The notes below the pieces were generated by a model that saw nothing but the letters and a program-made list of their open reading frames with translations, had not been told where the DNA came from and did not search any database. This document shows positions 1-6,788 of a stretch of 9,569 bases of DNA, piece by piece. Each line of letters starts with the position of its first letter. Within the stretch, counting starts at the first letter, position 1. Source of the stretch: Aquificaceae bacterium (GTDB lineage Bacteria; Aquificota; Aquificia; Aquificales; Aquificaceae); the NCBI GenBank assembly GCA_026983685.1, contig JALSTO010000232.1:1-9569 (forward strand), read 5' to 3'. A program made the translations under genes and the position numbers.

Positions 1-75
1 GTAATCAGACTGAACAGCAGAAGTAGGATAAGAAGGCTCGGCTCACTTATAGAAGGTATGGACTGGGTGCTCTGA
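1..75 (+). CDS. 3' end of an unidentified upstream gene (partial)
   Basis: An open frame enters from the left edge and ends at TGA (73-75), giving a 24-residue basic tail that finishes SLIEGMDWVL. The stop overlaps the next start by one base (TGATG), the usual arrangement of translationally coupled genes, which is the main reason to accept it as a real gene end. Too little is visible to assign a family. Because the next gene converges on cas6, a CRISPR-associated role is possible, but nothing in these residues shows it. Confidence 0.5.
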   Translation, partial: VIRLNSRSRIRRLGSLIEGMDWVL

Positions 76-806
76 TGTATCTCTTCGTGACCTCAAAAAG
101 GGGCATATCCGCTTACGACGGAAGGCCCATAGTAACCTCCACCGGCAAGAAAATTCCGACAGACAGGCTCTCCGGAGTCTTGAGCTTCTACAGCTCTCCC
201 GTCTTAGATGGGTTACCTGTGAAGAGGGTCTTTGTGAGTGAAGAAGGAACTGAATTCGGAGGCATAGATATAAACCCTGCGGGTGTTGACAGGCACGAGA
301 TAGATATGCTCTCCTGGGAAGTTTTTGAGTTGGGCAGGAGAGCTCTGGGCAGGACAGCAAAGGACTTTCTGATTGACAGCCCTCAGATGCTTCATGCATT
401 GTGTCTGACTAACAGACTCGCTTACCACACCTTCACCGGCTTTCTTGCCCTCTACACCGGCGTAGAGCCGATCTCTTTACCCGTAAGAGAGCTTCCCCTA
501 AAACTCCATGAGCTCATTTTCCTCCCCGCGGTTGCCTACGCCCTCTCGGTAGAGCTGGAGAGAGTTCTGCTTTACCTGCTCCCTCCCTGCAAAGGACCCC
601 GTGAGTGTGTCAATCTCCTGCTGTCCTACCTTTTCTCAAGTCATAAGTTTGATCTGCTTGTCCGCAGATGTTTAAATCTCGCCCTCAGGCAGAGCACTGT
701 GAAACCTCACTTGTCCAAAGCCCATGGTAGTTTTCCTGCCCACCCCTGCAAACTCAGCAAATCTGGCAAGTGTGTTCAGCCATTTCAGGACCCTCTCCTC
801 TTCTGA
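75..806 (+). CDS. Unrecognised protein, possibly CRISPR-associated, convergent with and overlapping cas6
   Basis: This 243-residue frame starts at the ATG coupled to the upstream stop. Codons in its first two thirds resemble the neighbours (AGG, ATA, GAG, CTC). Residues 1-65 look beta-rich (YLFVTSKRG, KKIPTDRLSGVLSF, VKRVFVSEEG). Residues 75-200 are leucine-rich and look helical, with HEID, AYHTFTGF and LHELIF segments. Residues from about 200 onward lie antisense and in phase to the end of cas6 and are compositionally odd (Ser, Pro, Cys, Lys), so they may be read-through rather than a conserved domain. I do not recognise the family. The strand pattern of the first 60 residues faintly recalls the Cas1 N-terminal domain, but the Cas1 catalytic Glu/His/Asp contexts are not visible, so I do not call it Cas1. 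It could also be a decayed cas gene. The other two plus frames contain stops between 400 and 500, and the minus frames I followed between about 490 and 670 gave no gene with a start, which supports this frame. Confidence 0.55.
   Translation: MYLFVTSKRGISAYDGRPIVTSTGKKIPTDRLSGVLSFYSSPVLDGLPVKRVFVSEEGTEFGGIDINPAGVDRHEIDMLSWEVFELGRRALGRTAKDFLIDSPQMLHALCLTNRLAYHTFTGFLALYTGVEPISLPVRELPLKLHELIFLPAVAYALSVELERVLLYLLPPCKGPRECVNLLLSYLFSSHKFDLLVRRCLNLALRQSTVKPHLSKAHGSFPAHPCKLSKSGKCVQPFQDPLLF
652..669. terminator. Small hairpin just after the cas6 stop, weak terminator candidate
   Basis: ATCTGC and GCAGAT form a perfect 6-bp inverted repeat around a 6-nt loop (TTGTCC on plus). On the minus strand it begins 2 nt after the cas6 TAA. 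No T-run follows on either strand, so an intrinsic terminator is doubtful. It also lies inside the plus-strand frame. It may be chance or an mRNA 3'-end stabiliser. Confidence 0.25.
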
Positions 807-1478
807 GTCAAACCCGAGTATTACCCTGCCTGTGAAGCCTCCTACCCAGCCACCGGAGGAGAACTCAACCCTCCTGCTACCTATCCACACCCCCGATATA
901 AAGACCTTGTCCTCTATATACTCTCTGAGGTCTATGTCTATCTTAAGGTCAGAATAAGCCTGCCACTTTCTTATGAGCCCTTTGAAGATGAGCTTAGGCT
1001 CTGGAAGGAGCAAATCGCGGGAGCCCCTCCTGAAAACCGTGGGCGTTGTGAACTCAAGCATAACCCTCCTCAGTGTCTGTGCTTCTTCGTACAACGTACT
1101 GTAAGACTTTAGATACTTATCCGTGATGTTGGGTCTTCTCAAAGCCCTGAGCCTGTGTCCCCCAATATGAAACTCCCTCTTTGCCCCGAGCATGTAGCTG
1201 TAGAGAAACCTCGGAAAGAGAGCATCTTCAAGGAAAGAGACATTCATGTGTAGCCTCTCAGCCTCACCTTCCCTCTCCGAAAAGATGGATCTCCTCTTGC
1301 GGGAGCTGGATATGTAAAAGCTGAGTGTGAAGGGCTTTACCCTTCTCGGTTCATGGAGTATAGGAGCGAGCGTATCACCCACAAGGGAGAAGAAGAGCCC
1401 ATGGAGCCTGTCGGGGGTTAGCTCCTGCACGGGAATGGGCTTTTCGGGGATAAGGGTCAGTCCCAGTTTGACGGGCAT
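672..1478 (-). CDS. cas6: CRISPR-associated endoribonuclease Cas6
   Basis: Cas6 cuts CRISPR precursor RNA within each repeat to give the guide RNAs used by type I and III complexes. The 268-residue length fits the family. The C-terminal glycine-rich RNA-binding loop GVGRKTTMGFGQVRF (245-259) is the hallmark, preceded by the GGWVGGFTGRVILGF strand (209-223). The central segment FTTPTVFRRG...LLLPEPKLIF (143-165) matches the Cas6 F-x-S/T-P-T-x-F and L-P-x-P pattern. His42, in LHEPRRVKPFTLS, lies where thermophile Cas6 enzymes carry their conserved histidine, so it is the best catalytic candidate; His26 is an alternative. The ATG lies 3 nt after the biotin carboxylase stop, with GAGGAG inside that gene's end, suggesting coupled translation. 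No effector or adaptation gene, and no repeat array, is in the window. The 3' end overlaps the convergent frame by 135 bp. Confidence 0.88.
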   Translation of the reverse strand: MPVKLGLTLIPEKPIPVQELTPDRLHGLFFSLVGDTLAPILHEPRRVKPFTLSFYISSSRKRRSIFSEREGEAERLHMNVSFLEDALFPRFLYSYMLGAKREFHIGGHRLRALRRPNITDKYLKSYSTLYEEAQTLRRVMLEFTTPTVFRRGSRDLLLPEPKLIFKGLIRKWQAYSDLKIDIDLREYIEDKVFISGVWIGSRRVEFSSGGWVGGFTGRVILGFDSEEERVLKWLNTLARFAEFAGVGRKTTMGFGQVRFHSALPEGEI

Positions 1479-1481
1479 AGC

Positions 1482-2816
1482 TCAGACCATCATCTCCTCT
1501 ACGAAGCCGATGTGGTGCTTTCCTTCCTTAAACTCCTTTGTTCTCAAAACCCTTCTGTGAAACTCTATATTCGTCTTGAGACCCTCTCCCGATATAAGAA
1601 ACTCATCAAGGGCTCTGAGCCCTCTCTGGATAGCCTCGTCCCTTGTGCCTCCCCAGACTATGAGCTTCGCTATTAAGGAGTCGTAGTAAGGTGGGATTGT
1701 GTAGCCGGGATATATGTGGGTATCAACCCTCACACCCATTCCGCCCGGGAGGACGAGCTCCTCTATCTTTCCGGGAGAGGGAAAGAAGTTGTCGGGGTCC
1801 TCCGCGTTTATCCTGAACTCTATGGCGAAGCCATTCTTCCTGACCTTTCCTGTTCTCAGCCTCTCACCCGATGCTATCCTTATCTGCCACTTGACTATAT
1901 CAATACCCGTCACCATCTCGGTCACAGGGTGCTCAACCTGAACCCTGCCGTTCATCTCCATGAAGTAGAAGTTCCCATCTTCGTCCATCAGGAACTCAAC
2001 CGTCCCGGCACCCTCGTAGCCTATCTCCCTGCAGAACTCCGCAACAGCCTCCTCAATCTCCTTCCTCTTCTTGTCATCAACCGATAGGCTCGGTGCTTCC
2101 TCTATCAGCTTCTGGTGCCTTCTCTGGATTGAACACTCTCTCTCTCCGAGGACGCTCACGTTGCCGTGGGCATCAGCGAGCACCTGAAACTCAATGTGCT
2201 TCGGGTTTATTATGAACTTCTCAACATAGACCCTTCCATCTCCGAAGGAAAGCTCAGCCTCCTGAACAGCGACGGGGAACTTTTCCCTGAGCTCCTTCTC
2301 GTTGAAAACTATCCTTATACCTCTTCCTCCTCCTCCTGCAGAGGCTTTGAGGACGATAGGATAGCCTATCTTGCCCGCTGTCTCTATGGCTTTCTCAAGG
2401 TCCGTGGATCCGTTGCTCCCCGGAACGAGGGGTATCCCGACCCTGCCCGCTATCTCCTTTGTCTTTATCTTGTCTCCTATGAGCTCAAGGGTTTCCGGCT
2501 GGGGTCCTATGAACTTTACACCACTCTTGGAAACTATCTCCGCAAACTTGGGGTTTTCAGCCAAGAAGCCGTATCCCGGATAGACCGCATCCGCTCCCGA
2601 GACCTCAACCGCTGACATTATCCTGGGTATGTCAAGGTAGCTCCTGGCTGGTTCAGAAGGACCTATGCATACAGCCTCGTCCGCGAGTCTGACGTGAAGA
2701 GAGTCCCTGTCCGCCTCGGAGTAAATCGCAACGGTCCTTACACCGAGCTCCTTGCAGGCTCTTATAGCCCTGAGGGCTATCTCTCCCCTGTTCGCTATCA
2801 GAACCTTTTTGAACAT
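1482..2816 (-). CDS. accC: Biotin carboxylase subunit (AccC family)
   Basis: It carboxylates the biotin of a carrier protein using ATP and bicarbonate, for acetyl-CoA carboxylase or, in Aquificota, two-subunit pyruvate or 2-oxoglutarate carboxylases. The 444 residues align end to end with E. coli-type AccC (about 449): N-terminal FKKVLIANRGEIALR, K116, K158 before the glycine-rich ATP loop (GGGGRG 161-166), HIEFQ (207-211), ECSIQRRHQK (227-236), E274, E287 and RVQVEHPVTEM (291-301). The usual EMNTR motif reads EMNGR here (Gly290 for Thr); the neighbouring Asn and Arg are kept. There is no fused biotin-carrier or carboxyltransferase domain, and neither partner is nearby, so the exact carboxylase it serves is open (accC, pycA or cfiB type). 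The start ATG abuts the aminotransferase stop (TAGATG) and cas6 follows after 3 nt. Confidence 0.93.
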   Translation of the reverse strand: MFKKVLIANRGEIALRAIRACKELGVRTVAIYSEADRDSLHVRLADEAVCIGPSEPARSYLDIPRIMSAVEVSGADAVYPGYGFLAENPKFAEIVSKSGVKFIGPQPETLELIGDKIKTKEIAGRVGIPLVPGSNGSTDLEKAIETAGKIGYPIVLKASAGGGGRGIRIVFNEKELREKFPVAVQEAELSFGDGRVYVEKFIINPKHIEFQVLADAHGNVSVLGERECSIQRRHQKLIEEAPSLSVDDKKRKEIEEAVAEFCREIGYEGAGTVEFLMDEDGNFYFMEMNGRVQVEHPVTEMVTGIDIVKWQIRIASGERLRTGKVRKNGFAIEFRINAEDPDNFFPSPGKIEELVLPGGMGVRVDTHIYPGYTIPPYYDSLIAKLIVWGGTRDEAIQRGLRALDEFLISGEGLKTNIEFHRRVLRTKEFKEGKHHIGFVEEMMV

Positions 2817-3875
2817 CTAAGAGACTATATTACCAGAAGAAACGGTGCTCAAAACACTCTCCACTATGAGCTCAACCTCCTCATCGCTCAGGTAGGGATG
2901 GACCGGTATTGAGAAGACCTCTCTCCTGAAGCTCTCCGCCTTGGGTGTGGGAAGGTGCTCAGAGTTCCTGAGCTCGTGAAGAAGGTAGTCGTAGTAAACC
3001 CTGGCATCAATACCCCTTGACTTTAACTCCTCAACTATTCTGTCCCTCTCGGGATGGGTAAGTGTATAGAGATGATAGACGTGATAGCTATCCTCCCTCT
3101 CCAACGGAACTCCGAAATGCTTGGAGAAGGCTCGGGTGTACCTGCGGGCTATCTCCCTCCTTCTCTCGTTTCTTGAGGGGAGATTTTTGAGCTGAATGCT
3201 ACCTATCGCAGATTGAAACTCCGTTATCCTGACGTTAAAGGCGGGATGGTCTCCGAAGTCAATCCACTTCCTTATGCTCTTGGCTATCTTCTCATCGTTC
3301 GTTGTCAGAGCTCCGCCCTCTCCCATGGGCACGTTCTTTGAGGCATAGAAGCTGAAGGCTCCTATGTGACCCCATGAACCGGCTTTCTTGCCCTTCAGAC
3401 TTGCCCCGTGAGCCTGCGCGGAGTCCTCAACTACATAAAAGCCGTACCTTTCCGAGAGCTCCATTATGCCTTCCATGTCAGCCATACCGCCGTAGAGATG
3501 AACGGGGATGACTACCTTAGCCTTATACCTTCTGACCGCGTCCTCAAGCTGGTTCAGGTCAAGGGTGAAGTAGTCGTCCACATCAATTACCACGGGCTCC
3601 CCGCCGGCGAGGTAAACTGCGTCAATTGTAGCCATAAAGCTCATGGCGGGAACTATCACCCTCTCACCCCTATCAACACCGAGGGCTTTGAGGGCTATGA
3701 AGAGTGCAACAGTTCCGGAGCACACAGTGAAGCAGTGCTCAACACCTACAAAGCGGGCGAACTCCTCCTGAAAGTTCTTTGTCCACTTCCCCCTTGTTAT
3801 CTGGTGGCTCTCAATTATCTCTATGACAGCCTTCTTCTCCTCTTCAGAAAAGACTGGTTCAACGATCCTTATCAT
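2817..3875 (-). CDS. DegT/DnrJ/EryC1/StrS family PLP-dependent aminotransferase
   Basis: Members of this fold-type I family usually transfer an amino group to keto-sugar nucleotides for surface glycans or related products. The 352 residues show the family layout: ITRGKWTKNFQEEFARF near the N-terminus (26-42), phosphate-binding CSGTVAL (52-58), PLP-ring Asp in VEDSAQAHGA (149-158, D151), and the Schiff-base lysine in FSFYASKN (K180), followed by MGEGGALTT (184-192). FQSAIGSIQL (220-229) and VYHLYTLTH (266-274) are also typical. The substrate cannot be read from sequence; no sugar-nucleotide or glycosyltransferase genes are in the window. It is the first gene of the minus-strand run with accC and cas6, and its TAG stop directly abuts the accC ATG. 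No strong ribosome-binding site precedes it, and a TATAAT lies 16 nt upstream of the start, so the leader would be very short. Confidence 0.9.
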   Translation of the reverse strand: MIRIVEPVFSEEEKKAVIEIIESHQITRGKWTKNFQEEFARFVGVEHCFTVCSGTVALFIALKALGVDRGERVIVPAMSFMATIDAVYLAGGEPVVIDVDDYFTLDLNQLEDAVRRYKAKVVIPVHLYGGMADMEGIMELSERYGFYVVEDSAQAHGASLKGKKAGSWGHIGAFSFYASKNVPMGEGGALTTNDEKIAKSIRKWIDFGDHPAFNVRITEFQSAIGSIQLKNLPSRNERRREIARRYTRAFSKHFGVPLEREDSYHVYHLYTLTHPERDRIVEELKSRGIDARVYYDYLLHELRNSEHLPTPKAESFRREVFSIPVHPYLSDEEVELIVESVLSTVSSGNIVS

Positions 3876-3964
3876 GGCTTTGAGGTGTGTATTATATCAC
3901 CAGCCCTCTCTCCACCTGTATCTAAAACATAGTTATATACTTAATCTTTGATTAACATATTTCC
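3876..3964. promoter_or_regulatory. Divergent promoter region between degT operon and propeller-ATPase gene
   Basis: These 89 bp separate two divergent genes and are much more AT-rich near the right-hand gene. On minus, a perfect TATAAT occupies 3896-3891, without a recognisable -35. On plus, TATACT at 3936-3941 is a candidate -10 element about 24 nt before the ATG. A clear ribosome-binding site is missing before both starts, which would fit short-leader transcripts. The elements are read by eye only. Confidence 0.5.
3941..3955. promoter_or_regulatory. Palindrome TTAATC-TTT-GATTAA, candidate operator
   Basis: A perfect 6-bp inverted repeat with a 3-nt spacer lies immediately downstream of the candidate plus-strand -10 and 9 nt before the start codon of the propeller-ATPase. 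The position would suit a repressor site. AT-rich palindromes of this size can arise by chance, and no cognate regulator is in the window. Confidence 0.3.
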
Positions 3965-6775
3965 ATGAAGTTCTTTGAGAAGCTCGTTGGAAAGAAAGAG
4001 GATAGGGATGTAAAGGAGAGCTACGAGTTCGGTGAGCTCAAGCTCTTTTTGAGCGATGGACTGGAAAGGGACGAGGATGCGAAGATTGAGGAGTACTGGA
4101 TAGAGGCTATAGACTCAAGCGATGATGGCTACTGGACCCTCGTAGGCAGAAGGTACGGGGTTTTTCAGCTTTACGACTGGACCGGCAGGCTCCACCGCCT
4201 TCCAGCCCGACCGCCATCTCAGTCGGTAACGGACATAGTCTTCAGCGGGAAGTATCTGGGTATAGTCGCCTCTCCATATCTTGCCATATACTATCTGAAC
4301 GACCTCAGGGACCCCTCAACCTGGAAGACGGTCAGGATATCTCAGGAGGGCTTGAGACCCACGGGAGGACTTGATATAAGGGAGGGCACTCTCGCCTTCG
4401 GTGTTGTGGGTGAGAAGGTATATACAATTGACCTCAGCGGAGACCTGTCTCAGGAGACAGTTGACTTCAAGAGCACCTTCATATACAGGGACGCTCAGAT
4501 AGGAGACCTTCGCTCTCTCAAGATACTCCCGAGCGGTAAGCTCGCTCTCGGGGGAACTCAGGGAACAGCCCTCTACAGCATAGGAGGGAACCTTCTCAAG
4601 AGGTTTGACTGGAGCCCCGGGCGTGCCCTTGTTTCCTTTGAGGAAAAGCTTCTGCTTGCAGACTCTTCGGAGGGCAGGCTGATAATCTACAATACAAACC
4701 TTGACAACCTTGAGGCTGAGATTGAACTGCCTCACAGTGTCTCTTCCCTCGCCATCTCCCCCGACGGAAGGTTTCTCTTCAGTGCGGATGCGGAGGAGAA
4801 CAGACTCGGGATATACGACCTTCTCAGCGGGGAGTTTCTGGGCTTCCTTGAGGGATACGGCTACAGCGTGGTTGATGTCTCTCCGGACGGAAGCCTCTAC
4901 ACCTCAAGGTATGAAGACAGAGAGGGAAGCAGGTTCTACTATCTTGAGAAGATTGAAACGAACCTGATAGACTTCATCTACCCAGCCCAGAGGCAGAAGC
5001 AGATAATCAAGAATGCCCAGAAGCTCTACAAAGACTTCCTCAAGAAGCTCAGGGCTGTGAGTAGCGAAGAAGAGCTAAGCTCTATAAAGGAGTTTGTTGA
5101 GCTGAGCGGTATAGATATACCCCTGAGGGAGGTAAGGGAGCTTATAAAAAATGCAAGGGAGAAACTTGTGGACAGATCCTACGAGATATTCATAGACACC
5201 TTAGAGGGGAAGCTCAGGTCCGGAGAGGTGAGCGGTGAGGACTACAGGCTGGTTGATAGCAGGCTTGAGAGCTCTCAGAACTCCTGGAAGGAGAAGCTCT
5301 CAGACCTCAAGGAAAGGATAGCGGAGCACTTCCGCAGAGAGCTGGAGAAACACCTTGAGAGGGTGAGAACCGCCATAGGTAAAACGAGCACAACGGACAT
5401 AAGGGACCTTGAAGCCCTTGAGGAGGTCAAGCAGGCGAGGGCTTTCATCTCAAAGCTCCCCAGAGAGATGTATAACCAGTCCCTTGAGAAGCTCGTTCGT
5501 ACCCTACAGGAGAAGATAATAGAGGACAGGCTGAGGACCTTCTCCATAGCTATATCCGAGAGAGAGGTCAGGTTCGGGAGAGAGTCCTTCCCGCGCTTTG
5601 AGGCTGAGCCCGTCAGACTGAAGTGGAGGCTCAAGGTAGAGGACAAGATACTTCAGGAGGGCAAGGTCTTCGGAAAGCTCGCCTTTGAGAGGGAAGACGG
5701 TGTTCTGGTTGAGCCAAAAAGGTACAACAATGTCCTGACCCAGGAGGAGCTGAGGCACTTCCCTGAATGGGTAGGAAGGTATCTGAAGCACCTGAACGGT
5801 CTCTGCTCAATTCAGGAACCCCGCATACCGGAGCTCGTCTCCTACGAAGAGACTCCCTGGTTCGTCCAGAACCTTGAGAAGTTCACTTCCCTCGTGAAGG
5901 AACAGCTTGAGTACGAGGAAGGGATCCTCATCCTTGAAGGCGACGCGGGTGTCGGAAAGAACTTTCTCGTTGAGGTCTTCTCAGCCCTTACCAACAGACC
6001 CCTCTTCATAGTACCTTGCAACTCAAAGATGGAGAAGGAGGACATAACCTTCGTCTATGAGTTTGACCCCAAGAGGGGAACGAGAAGGGTCTATTCGGAC
6101 CTCGTCAAGGCTCTGAGAACGCCCGGTGCTGTCATATACCTTGATGAGATAAATACCCTGCCTCCATCTCTCGTAAAGATATTCAACCCCCTCTTTGACT
6201 ACAGGAGATACCTCGTTCTCTCTTACGGAGAGGTCGTTAAGGCAAGGCAGGACGTGATCCTTGTCGGGGGTATGAATCCTCAGAACTACCTCGGCGTGTC
6301 TGAGCTACCGCAGGATATAAAGTCAAGAGCGGACGTGATGTTCGTTGATTACCCTCCCTTTCAGGATGAGAGGGGCTTCTACTACCCCGACGAGGCGATA
6401 ATCCTCAAGGACTACTTGGAGGAAGTGGCTTCTCTTAACAAGGAGGATTTCACATACCTGTGGTATCTCGTGGTGAACGATATCCACACGGAGAGAGGAC
6501 AGGAGCTGAAAACTCCTGAGAGGGAGAAGGAGATCGCGCTCCTCTTTGAGCTCCTGAAGATAGCCAACGAGATAAGGAAGGCTTACAGGGCGTACCAGAC
6601 CCAGCAGTCGGAAGAACCAGTTGAGTTCGTATTCTCAATAAGGGACACGATAAGGTGTGCCAGAAGGCTCAAGAAGTATGGAGATGCTAAGAAGGCGGTT
6701 GCGGAGAGCATAATACCCAAGATAAGCTCTCCCCTTGAGAAGGAGATAGTAAGAAGCATAATAGAGAGAGTGTGA
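3965..6775 (+). CDS. Beta-propeller / coiled-coil / MoxR- or dynein-like AAA (AAA_5) ATPase fusion
   Basis: This is a 936-residue soluble protein with no visible signal peptide or membrane segment. Residues about 50-330 read as repeated propeller blades (SVSSLAISPDGRFLFSAD at 258-275, YSVVDVSPDGSLYTS at 300-314, SLKILPSGKLALGG at 184-197). Residues 340-525 are charged, helical and coiled-coil-like, and 526-620 form a beta-rich linker. Residues 650-936 are the ATPase: Walker A GDAGVGKN (659-666), Walker B AVIYLDE (722-728), sensor 1 GGMNPQN (768-774), arginine finger in IKSRAD (785-790) and sensor 2 SIRDTIR (891-897). This order fits MoxR/CbbQ/midasin-type AAA proteins, which remodel other proteins. 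Asn666 replaces the Ser/Thr that normally ligates Mg2+. No von Willebrand partner, common for MoxR, is adjacent. It precedes an rRNA methyltransferase by 13 nt. Target and pathway are unknown; the propeller presumably binds a partner. Confidence 0.85.
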   Translation: MKFFEKLVGKKEDRDVKESYEFGELKLFLSDGLERDEDAKIEEYWIEAIDSSDDGYWTLVGRRYGVFQLYDWTGRLHRLPARPPSQSVTDIVFSGKYLGIVASPYLAIYYLNDLRDPSTWKTVRISQEGLRPTGGLDIREGTLAFGVVGEKVYTIDLSGDLSQETVDFKSTFIYRDAQIGDLRSLKILPSGKLALGGTQGTALYSIGGNLLKRFDWSPGRALVSFEEKLLLADSSEGRLIIYNTNLDNLEAEIELPHSVSSLAISPDGRFLFSADAEENRLGIYDLLSGEFLGFLEGYGYSVVDVSPDGSLYTSRYEDREGSRFYYLEKIETNLIDFIYPAQRQKQIIKNAQKLYKDFLKKLRAVSSEEELSSIKEFVELSGIDIPLREVRELIKNAREKLVDRSYEIFIDTLEGKLRSGEVSGEDYRLVDSRLESSQNSWKEKLSDLKERIAEHFRRELEKHLERVRTAIGKTSTTDIRDLEALEEVKQARAFISKLPREMYNQSLEKLVRTLQEKIIEDRLRTFSIAISEREVRFGRESFPRFEAEPVRLKWRLKVEDKILQEGKVFGKLAFEREDGVLVEPKRYNNVLTQEELRHFPEWVGRYLKHLNGLCSIQEPRIPELVSYEETPWFVQNLEKFTSLVKEQLEYEEGILILEGDAGVGKNFLVEVFSALTNRPLFIVPCNSKMEKEDITFVYEFDPKRGTRRVYSDLVKALRTPGAVIYLDEINTLPPSLVKIFNPLFDYRRYLVLSYGEVVKARQDVILVGGMNPQNYLGVSELPQDIKSRADVMFVDYPPFQDERGFYYPDEAIILKDYLEEVASLNKEDFTYLWYLVVNDIHTERGQELKTPEREKEIALLFELLKIANEIRKAYRAYQTQQSEEPVEFVFSIRDTIRCARRLKKYGDAKKAVAESIIPKISSPLEKEIVRSIIERV

Positions 6776-6788
6776 GTAGAATTATCCC

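Noticed and set aside
43..399. 118-codon minus-strand open frame at the left end
   Set aside because: It is Arg/Ser/Cys-rich with no motif and opposes a plus frame with neighbour-like codon use and a coupled start.
494..640. Possible small minus-strand gene after cas6
   Set aside because: One minus frame is open for about 48 codons but lacks a start codon and any motif; the plus frame is open throughout.
75..806. Calling the left-hand frame Cas1
   Set aside because: Only a loose N-terminal strand pattern agrees; the Cas1 active-site contexts and length are not seen.
2166..2615. 149-codon plus-strand open frame
   Set aside because: It is antisense to the well-conserved biotin carboxylase and is an effect of its codon bias.
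3212..3219. ATTGAAAC, the typical 3' end of many CRISPR repeats
   Set aside because: It occurs once, inside the degT coding region, with no spaced copies; no array is present in the window.
3408..3932. 174-codon plus-strand open frame
   Set aside because: It is antisense to degT, whose family motifs are complete; the frame shows no recognisable motif.
4316..4735. 139-codon minus-strand open frame
   Set aside because: It lies antisense within the propeller part of the 936-residue protein and has no support of its own.
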